DNA of 64,000 nucleotides from Romanomermis culicivorax (taxonomy: Eukaryota; Nematoda; Enoplea; Mermithida; Mermithidae). The position numbers were made by a program, and so were the translations under genes. The DNA lies in NCBI GenBank assembly GCA_963922205.1, contig CAWUHX010000077.1:868001-932000 (forward strand), in the 5' to 3' direction. The notes under the pieces are model-generated. The model searched no databases, was not told the origin of the DNA, and was given only the letters and a program-made list of their open reading frames with translations. Shown in pieces: positions 1 through 12,200 of the stretch (position 1 is the stretch's first letter; every line of letters begins with the position of its first letter).

Positions 1-236
1 GCTAACTTGATTGACAGAAACTGTTGAGCATTAATTAGTAAGTCGAAGTAGATATGCTAACGGCCGCGCATGATAGAATATAGTTATAATTATACCCATG
101 ACCGGCGCGAAGCGCCGGAAAATTTTGAGATTTTGACCTTTTAAAGTCCACCAAAACGCATCTTTTCGGTTTAGAGTTACTGCCTCAATGGGGGGGGGGC
201 GGCCGCCCCCACACCCCCCCCTTGTGCAGGGCCATG
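1..236. repeat. MITE-like fragment with GC hairpin
   Basis: This short non-coding repeat abuts the broken end of retroelement copy A. It holds a perfect hairpin GGCGC-GAA-GCGCC at 104-116. Next to it is a core (about 117-170) whose reverse complement recurs at 10745-10830, 13620-13680 and 17440-17515: AAGATGCATTTTGG, then GGTCAAAATCTC. C/G tracts near 190-225 resemble those in the MITEs at 27 and 57 kb. The outer boundary is not visible because the window starts here. No protein is supported. Confidence 0.5.
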
Positions 237-348
237 ATCTTAACAGTAGCAGCAGGAACAATAAAAATAAGTTTTGCAATTCTGAAACAACTAGATTATT
301 GGGACCAACAACTGTGGAAGTGTCAGTTTGAACAGGTTGATCAGAGGA

Positions 349-1056
349 TTAGGCTTCAATCTCTTCAACTAGCTCATCACTTCCAGATGATGGATGGTCT
401 GAAGATTGGGCGTGAATTGGAATTTCTTCTAGAATAGGTCCTTCAAGACTGACGAGAGTTGAAATTATTTCATGTGACTTAAGCAGATGTCTAGGAAATA
501 TGGTAAAAGGTTGCCATTTATTGGCTATCTCAATGTATCCTTGCTTAAAGTTGAGAATGGCTTGGACATCAGGATGAGCCAGAAGGTCGGTACCAATGAT
601 GCACTGGTCGCCAGTATCATCATCAAGAATGACACATTTGACAAGATGTTGACTCAAATCAGATTCCATAGTAAATAGAATGAGACTGTGGGTGTTTACC
701 ACTGCTTTATCTGCAACACGAATGTGGCCACAGACAAGTAGAAGACTATCAATCTTTTCAAAAGCTCTTCTGACAAGGCCAGATGATAACAGAGAACACT
801 GAGCACCTGTATCGATGGGAGCGTTTGCAGTTATGTGTCAAATTTTGATAGGAATAAGAAAAGCATTAGTGGGCAGATAGTTTTTTACATAATTATCAGA
901 AACAGATGTGCAGTTACTTATATGGCATATTGCTGGGTATGTGATCGAAGGATCATTCCCTGAGATGTCTTCCACATCCCAACTAACAATACCAGGAGAG
1001 AACAGAGTGGCATTAGCAGAATTATCAGATTTAGGATCAGTTCGAACCATATTCAC
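349..1056 (-). pseudogene. retropepsin-like protease of retroelement copy A (broken)
   Basis: Two minus-strand segments, 838-1056 and 349-702, flank the catalytic stretch. Between them, around 790-830, the third frame reads PIDTGAQCSVLSSGL, the Asp-Thr-Gly signature of retroviral-type aspartic proteases. Downstream lies the family block ILDDDTGDQCIIGTDLL. Copy A keeps the catalytic Asp, while copies B and C both have Asn at that position. A stop near 838 and a frame change split the domain. The segment ends in an acidic linker (around 350-450) that precedes RT in copy C. Confidence 0.75.
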
Positions 1057-1434
1057 AGAACGTGGTTGAGAAACTAATTCAGATTGTTGAGTAGTTTCAG
1101 TAGTACTAGAAGTCAGAGTTCATGATTGAGGAGCAGGTAGTTCAAGAGGAGTAGAAGTTGTCTCAGTAAGACACCTATTATTAGTAGAAAATTCAGCCCA
1201 AGGGTTTGATGGAACAGTCCCACTAGGATTAGTGTGATACTCAATAGGAAAATTCGCAGAATCATAATGAGGAGCAGAAGTGACAATGTTACAAACATCA
1301 GCATTGCAGTTAGTATATGTGGTAAAATAGGAACCATGACTGCCAGGATAATAAGAGTTTCCTCTATTACTGTAGCTGCCTCTGTTGTTTCTCCAATTTA
1401 GGGTGATGTGAACATAATTGTCAAAGTTTGGATT

Positions 1435-3749
1435 CTAATGGTCATGGTACTTTTTATCCATGTAAGGAACTACTTGATGATGAGTAGAGGGTTGAGTTTG
1501 AGGATTGAAGCCCTTCAACCATTTGCAATCTGCAGTGTTGTGCATGTTGGTTTTATGAGCCTCGCATAAACGACCAGTGGATTGAATAGATAAAGGTCGA
1601 TTACAATCCGTACTCTGAGATTGATCATAATGAGAGTGAAAGTCAGAACATGATTGATCAGGGCTGCGTGAAGCCAAGAAATCATGGTGAGCAGAGTTAT
1701 TGCGACTTCTAGTAGTGGGATATTGAGAGCAAGAAGGGCGATACTGAGAAGAAAAAGCAGGTTGCCTACTATTATGAACTCCATCAGTAATTTTCTGAAG
1801 AAGATCAGTAATCTTACCTACAGGAACAGTAGCTTCACTAGAGGATACTCTAGGCTTATCAGAAGTAGAATTATCGGAATTATGATTAAGAGATTGTGGG
1901 TGAGGAAAACGTCTTCTATCATGACGTCTTTGAGAAGGAGGAGTAGAAGGTTGAGGTTGAGAGTGAGAATCAGCTTGATTAATGAGAATGGGTCATTCTA
2001 CAGTTCCAATCTTGGCTTTCATAGCATCAAGAATCTTATGAGCTTTAGAGACAGCAGTGGCAAGTTGTTGAACAGTAGTAAATTCCTGCACATCATCACC
2101 AATTGAAATTATTCTGAAGATAGGCATTTTCATCAAAAACGTCTTGATGATTTTCTGATAGCAGAATTTCTGATCCTTATCTTGAAATAAAAGTTGAACA
2201 TAAGTCATGACTCAGCTGAGAAAAGCAGTGGGGTCTTCCCTGGAGCTCAGTGTCATAGAGTCTAACTCACGTTCGAGAGTCATCTTATCACAGGTAAGAG
2301 CAAGAGAGAACATTAACATATGCTTAGCTCATTTATAATCATTGATGTCCTGAATAGTATCACTAGGAGCATCACTAGTTAATCTATGGAGTGCACTGAT
2401 CTTGACATAATTACTTTAGTCAAAACTGAACTCACTTTAGAGCCAAATGAAAAAGGGTAGCAATCGCTTATCGCAAGTTGCTTCATTTATGCAGAGAGGA
2501 GTCATATTTTTAACTATTCCCTCAATTCAGCTTTCTTCATCAGATGTGGTGGGTAGCAAATAACCATAGTTATGTGAAAAATTTACGGGAGGATAGTCAG
2601 AAAAGCCAGGAGGAGGAGCAGTATACAAGGAATTGTGAGGTGTCTTAGAGTCAGTTATATGCTCTTCTTCTATTATGGAAGAATTGCAGTGACTAGGAGG
2701 ATTAGATTGCTCAGAATTATGAGTTTTTTACTTAATTACAGGAGCTATAGCAGGTATGTGAGATGTTACAGGTACGTTACCAGCGACAGGTATACTCTGA
2801 GAAGCGAGATGTTCAGAAATAGGAAATACAGAAATAGGAGGGTTACTCAAATTACCTGCTTGATTTAGGGTAGACAGAGTGGCAGAAGTTACAGAAACAA
2901 AAGCTTAAATTGATCCATTAAACTAGTCAGAGTAGCAGATATGGTGGCGGTTTGATTATCATGCTTCACCTGAACTTGGTTCAGGAGTGGCAGGTTTCTT
3001 TGGTCACTTCAATGGGTTTTGTCTTTAATAAAATGGAGAATTTGATTAACAGTGGCAGTAGTAGAAATATTTTGATTAACTGACTTAGTAGCTTCGGCCA
3101 GGGCAGTTAGTTGCACTGAAGCTTCCACTCAAAAATTCTCAATCTCAGCTATACAGGCATCACCGATGCTTTTAGGCTGAGACGGCTTACTCTTACGATG
3201 GTGAAGTGAAGGAATAACACGTTGATCAGGAGTTGATGATTCAGATTCAGAAGAAAGAGGTTGATAAGAAGTTTGCTGAGAGCTGGAAATGGCACGGCTC
3301 GATAGCGACAGCTGAATTGGCAAGACATTGTTTACTCGAGAACCAGTAACCACAGCAGATGCAGGTGCCAATTGCAAAATCAGGGCTACAACTGACTGAA
3401 GCAGCAGCGCCAAGAAAACTGGGTTAACAGGAGTAGTTTGAGCTGAATCCATTAGGTTAACTACATAAAGTGACTGAGCAGATAAATTTTGAAGTACCTG
3501 AGATTGATTACTGGGTGCCAGATTTGCCAATAATTGTGCCTAATCCACAGAATCCTGTGAACTCGATCCTACCTGTGATAAAGTGGGAGTCGATAGTGCA
3601 ACTATCTGTGCATCTTGCGCCGGTTGCGCAGAAACTAAATTATTTGAGGACTCAGAGGTGAATAGCGAAGTGCTGAGTGCTGTGGGAGCGACTAGCGAAA
3701 TGCTATTCGCTGGTGGGGTACGAGGAATTTTTTGAGAATTCATTAGCAT
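1435..3749 (-). pseudogene. gag-like gene of retroelement copy A (broken)
   Basis: The probable start is the ATG at 3749 (MLMNSQKIPRTPP), just inside the LTR and leader. The first 200 or so residues are rich in S, P, Q and A, followed by a K/S/P patch (about 3160-3200) and a helical block, as in copies B and C. Near 1530-1600 there is a zinc-knuckle-like motif, CEAHKTNMHNTADCKWL (C-x2-H-x4-H-x4-C), typical of gypsy-type Gag. The frame is lost several times (for example near 3130, 2450 and 1990), so the reading is scattered over frames. Gag would form the particle and bind RNA. This copy cannot. Confidence 0.7.
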
Positions 3750-3883
3750 TTTGTAATAACCCAGAAAGTATCCTAAGGCAGATGTCCTATGAGGTCTAGC
3801 CTCAAGTATTTGATCAGAAGTAAAGGAAACTATGCCTCAACACAGAGAAGGTACCTAAACAGCATACCTAAACAGATCACCAG

Positions 3884-4398
3884 TGTTATATTTTTAATTC
3901 TTTTATTTTTATCATGAACTCTAGATCTGGTGATCCACTAAGAACTTTAAGATTTGATTTTGAAGCCAAGAAATTTTGAAGCATTAGTTTTTTCCAAGAG
4001 GTTCATGCCTTAATACTAAGACTTCCCTAGGGTTGGGCCAGGGCACGAACACCTTTTCTGTTTCATATAATTGCTCAAAATTTTTCCCAAATTGAAATAT
4101 TCCGGATCGGGAAATCTTCGATTTCTCAATTTAAAATATTTATTCCGACAGCAGGAAATAAGGGTGGTGAAGTTTAATGGTGAGAAGTAAACACCCAGAC
4201 GTAAGAAATATACAAACGAGAAACTGAATCACTGACTAAATTCCAGCACATGATGCAAAAACTACAGTAATTGCATCGCCTGGTTTGAATTAAGATGGCA
4301 GGCATGCTGGAGACATGCTTATTTTCGGTTGTAAAGATCAAGAACTTGTAAAGTGACATTAAAACAGTTGTGGGAGACTGGAAAATGTCACTACAACA
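3884..4398 (-). repeat. LTR of retroelement copy A (515 bp)
   Basis: On the minus strand it opens TGTTGTAGTG at 4398 and closes with TATAACA at 3884, the same terminal inverted hexamer-heptamer as the copy C LTR (36648-37150). It aligns along its length with that LTR: the same CACAACTGTTTTAATGTCAC and TTAATTCAAACCAGG blocks. The internal sequence directly after it reads CTGGTGATC, the likely primer-binding site. No second LTR is seen for this copy. Confidence 0.75.
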
Positions 4399-5191
4399 AA
4401 ACCCGGAAAACCTATCTATTCCAACCCTGACCCTCTTACTCTTGATCATAATCATCAGACTGAGCTGAGCCTTCAGGTAGGGATTGGAGTCAACCTTTTA
4501 GCTTTCAACTAAGCAGGCTTATCATAAGTATAGATTATGTGTTTGATATAGCTTGGCCTTAAGGAATGGAACTTGTACATAGCTCCTTTAGTTTAATAAA
4601 ACCTACGTTCAAAAAATTTACGTTGGCCATGTATTCAAATAGTTCGGTGCTGCAATTGGCTGAATGTTATGATGAAGATGAAATTGTCAGCTAGCAGCTG
4701 AATAAAATTGTCGCTTCTTAATAAACTTGTGTTTAATTTATTTGTTTCACCTATGGATTAAATTTATTCTATGTTTCCAAAAATTGGGTTTTTTTAAGGG
4801 ATTTTGAAAAAAATTTGAGGTTTTCTAGGGTTTTTTTTAAAAACGATTCAGGCTTTTTGGCGGAAAAATAAGGGTTATCAAGGCGACCACTTTGCAACAC
4901 TGCTCAGAGGTCGCGCAACTTCCCACATTCGTTATTCCTTGAAATATATTGTTGTATAAATTTTGATCTGACACTGGGAACCAATCCATCTAGCACCGAA
5001 GTTACCTCGATTTTTACAAAGTTTTATCTAGTTGAGTTTTGTAATTCGCTTTCTTGTTTTCTAATCAATTTTGAAGTTTCCTATCATTTCTCTTGAATAG
5101 TGCCCGAATGGTACCCAAGTAGAAGCCATATTTACATAGAAGGATAATGATGTACTTAACTGGATAATTATATACATTATTTTTCTTCAAG
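4399..5191. other. AT-rich stretch upstream of Drosha; no gene recognised
   Basis: There is no convincing coding exon. The stretch 4780-4900 is T-rich. CCACTTTGCAACACTG at 4890-4905 resembles a hAT-type terminus, but no partner end was found. A possible 3' splice site (tttttcttcaag) ends at 5191. It would put SRSKK in frame ahead of the ATG at 5208, so upstream Drosha exons encoding the RS-rich N-terminus may lie here or further left. I could not identify them. Confidence 0.4.
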
Positions 5192-5207
5192 CTCTAGAAG
5201 TAAAAAA

Positions 5208-6262
5208 ATGAAATGCGACGAAGAATCTAGAATCCCTGCTTGTTATCGCTTACAGAAGGCTAAAATAATCAAGAACGATAGCCGCAGCGTTGGGAGTACC
5301 GATTTTTCTGACGAATCGTCTTTGTCCGACGGCGAAGTGTATGGGTAATTGCTTCTATCTTTCTTTTCTATAATTTATCTTGTGTAGAAAGAGCGATAAT
5401 TTTACCGATTTCTCTACTGACGAAGAGTTTTCGGCTGAAAAACTTCCGCGAAAACGTTTGACGAACAACAACAATGAATTAAATATACGTAACTCTGACG
5501 ACTGTGCGAATGTTATACAGTCATCTGTTAGCGAAACTGAGGAAGAAGGTGTGAATTTCGGTGAAAAACAGTCGGATACGGCGTACGTTCAGTCCACTAA
5601 TGCGAAACTTTATTATGTGAGGGATAAAAAGGTGATATACATGCCGGTTTCCTCTACAGCATCCATAACTTTCTAATTAATCGTTGTTGTTCGTTTTTTA
5701 GAATTTGATTAATAGTCTTTCAACCAACAATTTAAAATTTGTTCAAAACTTATTTGAAAATCGTGTCGTAAGATTTTGCCGAAATCTGCGTTTAGCCCAG
5801 CCTCAGTTACCGCCGTTGCCTGAACCGCAACCTGCAATGCATAAATGCCACCATCATACGGTCAAGGTTCATCGCCGTCATCAAAATAAGAAATGTACGT
5901 TTAGTTTATGTGATATCCTTATCACTCAGAAGACAGCTTCAATATTGATATCGTCTAATCAGCGGCTTCGTTTTGGTGTTCAGAAAGCTTGATGATTCAA
6001 TCCTGCTATTTTTCCATGAGATTTCTAAATTTAAGAATCATTATTCTATTTAGTTCGTCGTAAAAACTCGAGCGAACATCAAAAAGCGTCCAGTTCTCCA
6101 AGTAGCCAATCAGACAGCGACAATGATTCCGATTCGTCATGTTCATCGAACGCTTCAGAAAATGAAAACACGCGGTTCAAAAGCGTGTTAGAAGAAATAA
6201 GACGCAAAGAAGAGCATCCGGCCCGTTTGCACAAAGATATCTGGTTCAACGAAAAAGGACAA
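5208..6262 (+). CDS. DROSHA: Drosha exons 1-4: N-terminal region entering the central domain
   Basis: Exon 1 (5208-5344) and exon 2 (5388-5646) encode a Ser/Asp/Glu-rich stretch with many DFS, SDE and TEEE clusters. Exon 2 ends in the conserved-looking [12 protein letters not shown]. Exon 3 (5702-5894) carries a proline run and a Cys/His cluster (MHKCHHH) that may be a zinc-ligand segment of the central domain. Exon 4 (6054-6262) begins with a second Ser/Asp-rich linker and ends [16 protein letters not shown], the strongly conserved Drosha central-domain motif. The introns are 43, 55 and 159 bp. If exon 1 starts at the 3' splice site ending 5191, it gains SRSKK before the Met. Confidence 0.85.
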
Positions 6263-9200
6263 GTAAAGCTTCTATGGTGCGAAAATATATATATTATGAT
6301 CAATAGCTTATATTGTATATTTTTAAAGTAGTACTAAGGGGATGTAAGATATTTTTCAAATCTATTCATGCCTGTTATGAACTCGATTGCAGGTTTAGAC
6401 AATGTTTATTGATTAGCTATAGACATTCTCATCAACCTGCAAGAAAACCAAAGGAATCTACTGTAAATCAATCATTTCTCACAAATTTTGAGCAACATAG
6501 CGAGAATCTTATAAAATTCGAACCAATTCTGCACTGCTCGGCCGCATTGCAAGTTACGCAACAATATTTTTGAAGTATACATGAAGAATTTTTAGATGAA
6601 TGATGGTCCATTGTGTCGTTGCAGTTGGAAGGCTAGACGATCTGGCATTGTACATTCCCTCTATCCTGGAGAAAAGGTGTGTAAGTCGGGCAAATACCCC
6701 ATTCATTTTGGAACGATCGATGCTGTGATACCATGAAAATAAGTTCAATAGCGAAAAAACTAGCTAGCGTAATACTGTGTAGTCGATGAAAAAAAATTTC
6801 GTCAGAGAGCATCGAACAGAACAGCTGAAATTTTCCTTCAATAATCTGGTTAAGTGGACGAAATTTTCCGAGTAGCACTTAGGTATCGGCGCATTTCGGT
6901 CCTAATTGACAGTTGATAGCATGTTGCTTTTCAATGTTTTTGGCCTTTCCCATTCTCATGAAGAAATTTATCCTTCTTCTACAGTATAATTTTCCCCTTA
7001 AATGACAACTGCGTATCAAGTTGAAATTACTTCTTGGTTTTCACTGCGTTTATTATTTTAAATTAAATGGGGGATAGTTTTCCTTTGTGTTGCGCAAAAT
7101 CCTTTGGACAATATAAAAACTTAAACATGACATTTTCATCAAATTTAGTCGACCATTTTAAGTAGAAAAATGTTTGTAGTAGAATGACAATACTACAATG
7201 CTTACAGTTTGTGGTAATTTTCTATCCAAGAACTATTGGGGTTTATTGATAATTTTCTTCGTCGAATATTTGGATCATTTTTTGCAGTCGGTTCCACTGT
7301 GTGAGCCAGATTCGAGTAACACCGATCGCTTACATCATTACAAGTTGGAAATAACGCCATTGACAAATATTCTGGTACAATTCCCCAATTTACTTGTCGC
7401 CTTGATTTTAAATAGTGCCCTGGCTTATATTCTAGACGAAAAACGCTACGACTATTCGTTTCGACGATCATGATTATGTGTTCAGTGGTTATTCGATTTT
7501 TACTCATATACCTTTGCCTGAGAAGGTAATGGTGATAGTTCTTCCGATCCTCGGTCTTTACTGTTTTAATTTAAGACATATGTTGCTCGAATCAGTGAAA
7601 GAAAAGTTCAGATTTGGAATGTATACATTATAATGAGGAAAGGAGTATTTTACTCAGACAAAAAAACTACTAGATTTGATTTGTTAGAAACCCGCAATTG
7701 TGCTCTTGTAATTTTCTGTTGCTCATTTTTTAAAGGGCCGGTAATTTATATTGCGCCCCCAGAAATTCTTTGTAAATCAACGGACGATGATAATTTATAT
7801 CATTTTGTTTCTGGAAAAGACAATAATGTCGGTTGTAGTGAAAATATGTCATATGTGCATGTCCACAAAAAATGTCAGCCCACTTTTCGTTTAGTGTGAA
7901 TTTGTATGCGATTTTATAAACTAGTCTGAATTTCTGTATGACTGTATGAGTATAGTCATTCCAAAGAGCATTTTCTCTTCTGAAGCTGCCCGAATGCTCA
8001 GTGTCGCGATGGAACATTGATTATAAATTAACGATGGTTAAAGAAGATCCGCCCGAAGTAAGAAAATTGTCATCAATAATGTTTGCCTTACAATTATTGT
8101 ACTCATTCTAAATGCAAAAATATATTGCGTTTCATCGTTTGAGCTATCATAAATTTTGCAACTTTTTTAGAATTTTACCATCAGAGACTTGAATCTGTTC
8201 TGGAACTTTTTTTTCGTCGAATTATTAGAATTGTTAGACGTGAATTTATTACCGAATTCGTCTATCGAAGATGCAGAAAACTTTTTGAAAGGCACTGTAT
8301 CATCTTGCCCTATTTTCCACGTCCTGCCGCGCTTCGTACGTCACTTGAAAGACGATTGGTTGTCTGAAACGTCGCAATCAACTAAATATCAACCCAATGG
8401 GTATCTATGCACTTACGGAATCGAAATTTTATCTATGCAACAAGTGTTAAAGTATTTGTACGAAAATTTTGAACCAATTTTCGATCCATTCACTATTCAC
8501 GAGGTTGCTAGTTGGTCGGTGGAAGATTGGGATCGATTATTGACTAAAGTCAAGGGTCAACTTGTGGTAAACCCTTCAAAGGTAAATTGTGTTAAATTTT
8601 TAATCTTTCGACCTTCGGACTGTATAAAGTTCACGACGTCATGTTGTAGCATAAATTCATCCTGAAGTAGCACAAAATTCTGAATGGCCAAAATCAAAAA
8701 TTCGTCTCATTCCAGTTCCTTCTACTCATTTCTCGTTTCCGCACACGTCATTTTTGTTATCTTAACCAATTTCAAGCAACCAGGGAATGAACTAACCAAC
8801 CAGTGAATCAATGAATCAACCAACCAACTAATCGAAAAATCAATCAGCCAACTAATGAATCAATGAACTAACCAACCAACCAATCTAGGAATTAACCAGC
8901 CAATCAGGAAATCAACGAACCAACTAACCAGGGAGTCAATGATCCAACCAACTAAACATTAATCTTGGGATGAACAAAAACCAAACTGCAGGGAGATCAA
9001 ACAACCAACTAGGAAATTAATGAAGCAACTTACATTGATGTCCTTGTTGAACAGTTGATTCACTAAGTGAATAAAGGAAATAATAGTAATTATAATTTGT
9101 TGGTATATTTTTTAACTGATTGTCTAGTTGAATCCGCCAACTTAACAGCCAGTCAGAAAATTATCAACCCAACCAGTGTCAATGAACCAACTGATCAGGA

Positions 9201-12200
9201 AACCAATTTCAATCAACTAACTGATTAACTTGAATCAAGCAATCAGCCAAAAAGGGAATCAATCAAACATACAGGAAACGAAACCAATAAATTGAGGATT
9301 TAGCCATCAGGATCACCGACCCTCAATGGAATCCAGTGACGCAATTACGCATGACTCAGTGGTATGACTCTTTATGCAAATGAGCATATATAGTTTTATT
9401 CTATGATTCCGTTTTTGCTTCACGTGGTCGGATCATCACTTGGCAAAATGGGCAATTGAGGGGTATATTTTTTGGATTGAAAGTTTCAATTGGTGAACCA
9501 CCGATTTTGATCCTCCTGAATTCATTAGGGTGCGCAAGGTTTGGTCCGAAGCTAGTTGTCATCATGCTTATAATCAAAAATAGGTACAACTCCGGTGTTT
9601 TATTTGCACGAGCCCTTTTGTACATGTAGATAGATCGACCAAATTTTTTTGTGCTCTATAAAAACCATGATTTTTCGCGAACCTTCTCCCATGATCTTCT
9701 TATATAGCACAAAAGTAAGGTATTGAATAACGATCTTCTTATATAGCACAAAAGTAAGGTATTGAACAACGTAGCTTCATGCCGGGAAATCAATTTCCCG
9801 ATAACTCATTCAAGGAGCATATGGTTTAAATTTTATGTTCAAAACATGTCGCGTTTTAAAATTGACAAATATGTTTGGAAAACTTATAGATTTTAACTTG
9901 AAATTTCATTAAATTACTTTCAGGATGCTTTTGAATCCAGACTCGTCTTAAATGTTCAAAAGTATATTTTGGTTTTTTAAAATGCACCGAAATTCATATT
10001 TTTTCACGTCGAACGCAAACACCGTTCAAAAAGGTTCTTGCTTCAAAAAGCACAGGGAAAACATTGGATGGACCATTCTGAAGAATTATAAAGTAGAAAC
10101 CGCATCAAAAAAATTTTCGGTGTTTTCTGATTTTAGAGCCTGGGGAAGCGTTTACTGGCCACTCGTCAGGTAATGTCGACAAAATCCTTTTCTATAAACA
10201 AAGATACAAAAAAGATCTTCGTGCTTAGCCGGCCGTTTTTTTCAGATTTTTTCACCAAATCGTAAAATAGTAAAAGTTATGTACAAAGCACACACCAGGA
10301 CCTTCATCACTGTGATTTTTCCTGTTTTAATCTGCCTATAACTTTCATTATTTATAATAGTCACTAAGTGAGAAAATGGATCGACAGAAAAATCAAATTA
10401 AATGTTAATTGGATAATAGTACTTGACTTCCAGACTTGAGCCAATTCCTATAAATAAAAATCGATTCTAGAACGCACAAAAACGCACCTTTAAGTTCTCA
10501 GACTTTTCCAGATTTCCCAAGCATAATTTTTTCCTCTGACTTTCCAAGTTTCCCTATACTCATACACTGGTATGTCCTAAAAAGTGTATACACTCTTGAA
10601 TAAGCTTGAGAGATTGCATTCTATCCATTTTCTACGAGATAAATTTACTATGCATCTAGTTCCCTACCACCGTTTTTTCCACATTTACACTATAATGTGG
10701 AAAAAGTTTTTGAGGTCTTTCCACAAATGTGGAAAAAAATTTGGGGTTTTGGTATAGAAAAGATGCATTTTAGAAAGTCCAAATTTTCAAAATTTCTCAA
10801 AGTTTTCTGGCGCTTTGCGCCGGTTACAACTTTAATATCATTATTTCTTATTATCAAGCTCAGGCACGGCTTTTAGCATGTCTACCTTCACTTACCATCT
10901 AATCTGTTTTAGTTTTCATCATCTTGAACGTATTGTCCCATGTTTCAATTGGTAGTCTTCAATACTTTATATTGATATTTAATGAAGATCCCTTGAAACA
11001 TTATTTGAGGAAGATCAACACGTCAAATTTCTAAACTTTTTGAAGCAATTTTTCCCTTCTTAATGTAGAATAAATTTTCAAAGGCTTCGTGGAAATAGTT
11101 TTCGAAAATTTCTACTCTTCTTACTCACATCTTTTCGGTCAAATTCATGAATGTTCACTGGTTTTAAAATTCTTTTAAATGATATAATTCTAGAAGTTAC
11201 AGTTTTTAACACAAAATTCAAATCCAATTTTGAGGTACTATGTTCGAAAAATTGATTATCAGAATGCTTTAAAAAGCTCAAAAACACAAATAAAAAGTCC
11301 AGGAGCATTTTTAAGCGAAAAAACGAGTTAGAGGAACAAACAAAAAGTATTCTGTTTCATAAGTTTAGTCTCAAAAAAATTCATAACCACTTGGCACATA
11401 GGTACCTAATTTAAACACGATAATGTTAAATGTCGCTACCGCTACACATATCAAGCATGTTGGGGTCTTACCGGATGAATCGGTAGGATTTTCCCAGGTA
11501 TGTTAGCATCTTTTTGCGAATCATGACCAATTTCTTTGCGACTGTTTTTGCTGTCAGCATCGTGCAATAGTGACCGCGTCCAGATGTTGAGGCAACCTGT
11601 TCCCGCGAATGCAGCAATTCCTAGTTGAGGTGGTTGCTGTGACCATTCTCAACATCTCTCCGCCGTCGAGTTTGACAGACCGCCAAGGGTCACCAGTGTT
11701 GAAGCAACCTGTCCCCGCTACTCGGGGCTTCAGTAAAGGTTAGGCTCTGTCCGGGACTTGAACCCGGGACCTTGCGGCCACCGTCCGCACGCTCTAACCA
11801 ACTGAGCTAACCGAGCAAAGGGAAATGTGCTCTCTTTTTTGCAACAATTCGTAGTAGAGGTGACCTTTCTCAACACAGACATTATATGAGTCGGACAGGT
11901 CCATGTGACCGTAGGCAGACGAGCAAAGTTTTATGCGCCATATTGCCAATTCAGAAGCATGAGATTTTTCTTTGGATTTTTTCTTCGTTCTATAGATTAT
12001 TCCTTGTTTGAACTATATGATCATCACTAACATTTTCATTGACGGTTTCGTCATCCAACTCCTTATTCACTGGTCCGGTCGATGGAGATAGCGACAAATT
12101 TTCGGTCGGTTGTTTTGAAAAATTCCAATATTTTTTTGATTATATCATATTACATCTGTACATGTCAATCATCTCACAAGTGTAAGGAGATATGTATTCG

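Larger units (their letters stand above)
237..3883 (-). mobile_element. Gypsy-type retroelement copy A, internal part (gag-protease), broken
   Basis: Read on the minus strand from the LTR at 3884-4398, this holds a primer-binding region, a gag-like gene and a retropepsin-like protease. It stops at about 237, before reverse transcriptase. The same protein blocks recur in copy B (24802-29239, minus) and copy C (36648-44946, plus), which shows a shared family. Many frameshifts and stops make it non-functional. The family is called Ty3/gypsy because copy C has protease, RT, RNase H and integrase in that order. Confidence 0.85.

Noticed and set aside
1113-1337. Hydrophobic Leu-rich minus-strand frames (also 1515-1784 and 25589-25981)
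   Set aside because: They are alternative frames of the retroelement's S/T/P-rich coding sequence; a TCT/CTC-rich code gives false membrane segments.
1684-2106. 140-codon plus-strand Arg/Ser-rich frame (an RS-protein look)
   Set aside because: It is the antisense shadow of the broken gag gene of retroelement copy A. The same antisense frame appears in copies B and C.
7375-7435. Open reading continues through this stretch of Drosha (7198-7473 is one open frame)
   Set aside because: Family alignment breaks here and resumes in another frame at 7436. A GT/AG pair of 61 bp restores [12 protein letters not shown], so it is an intron.
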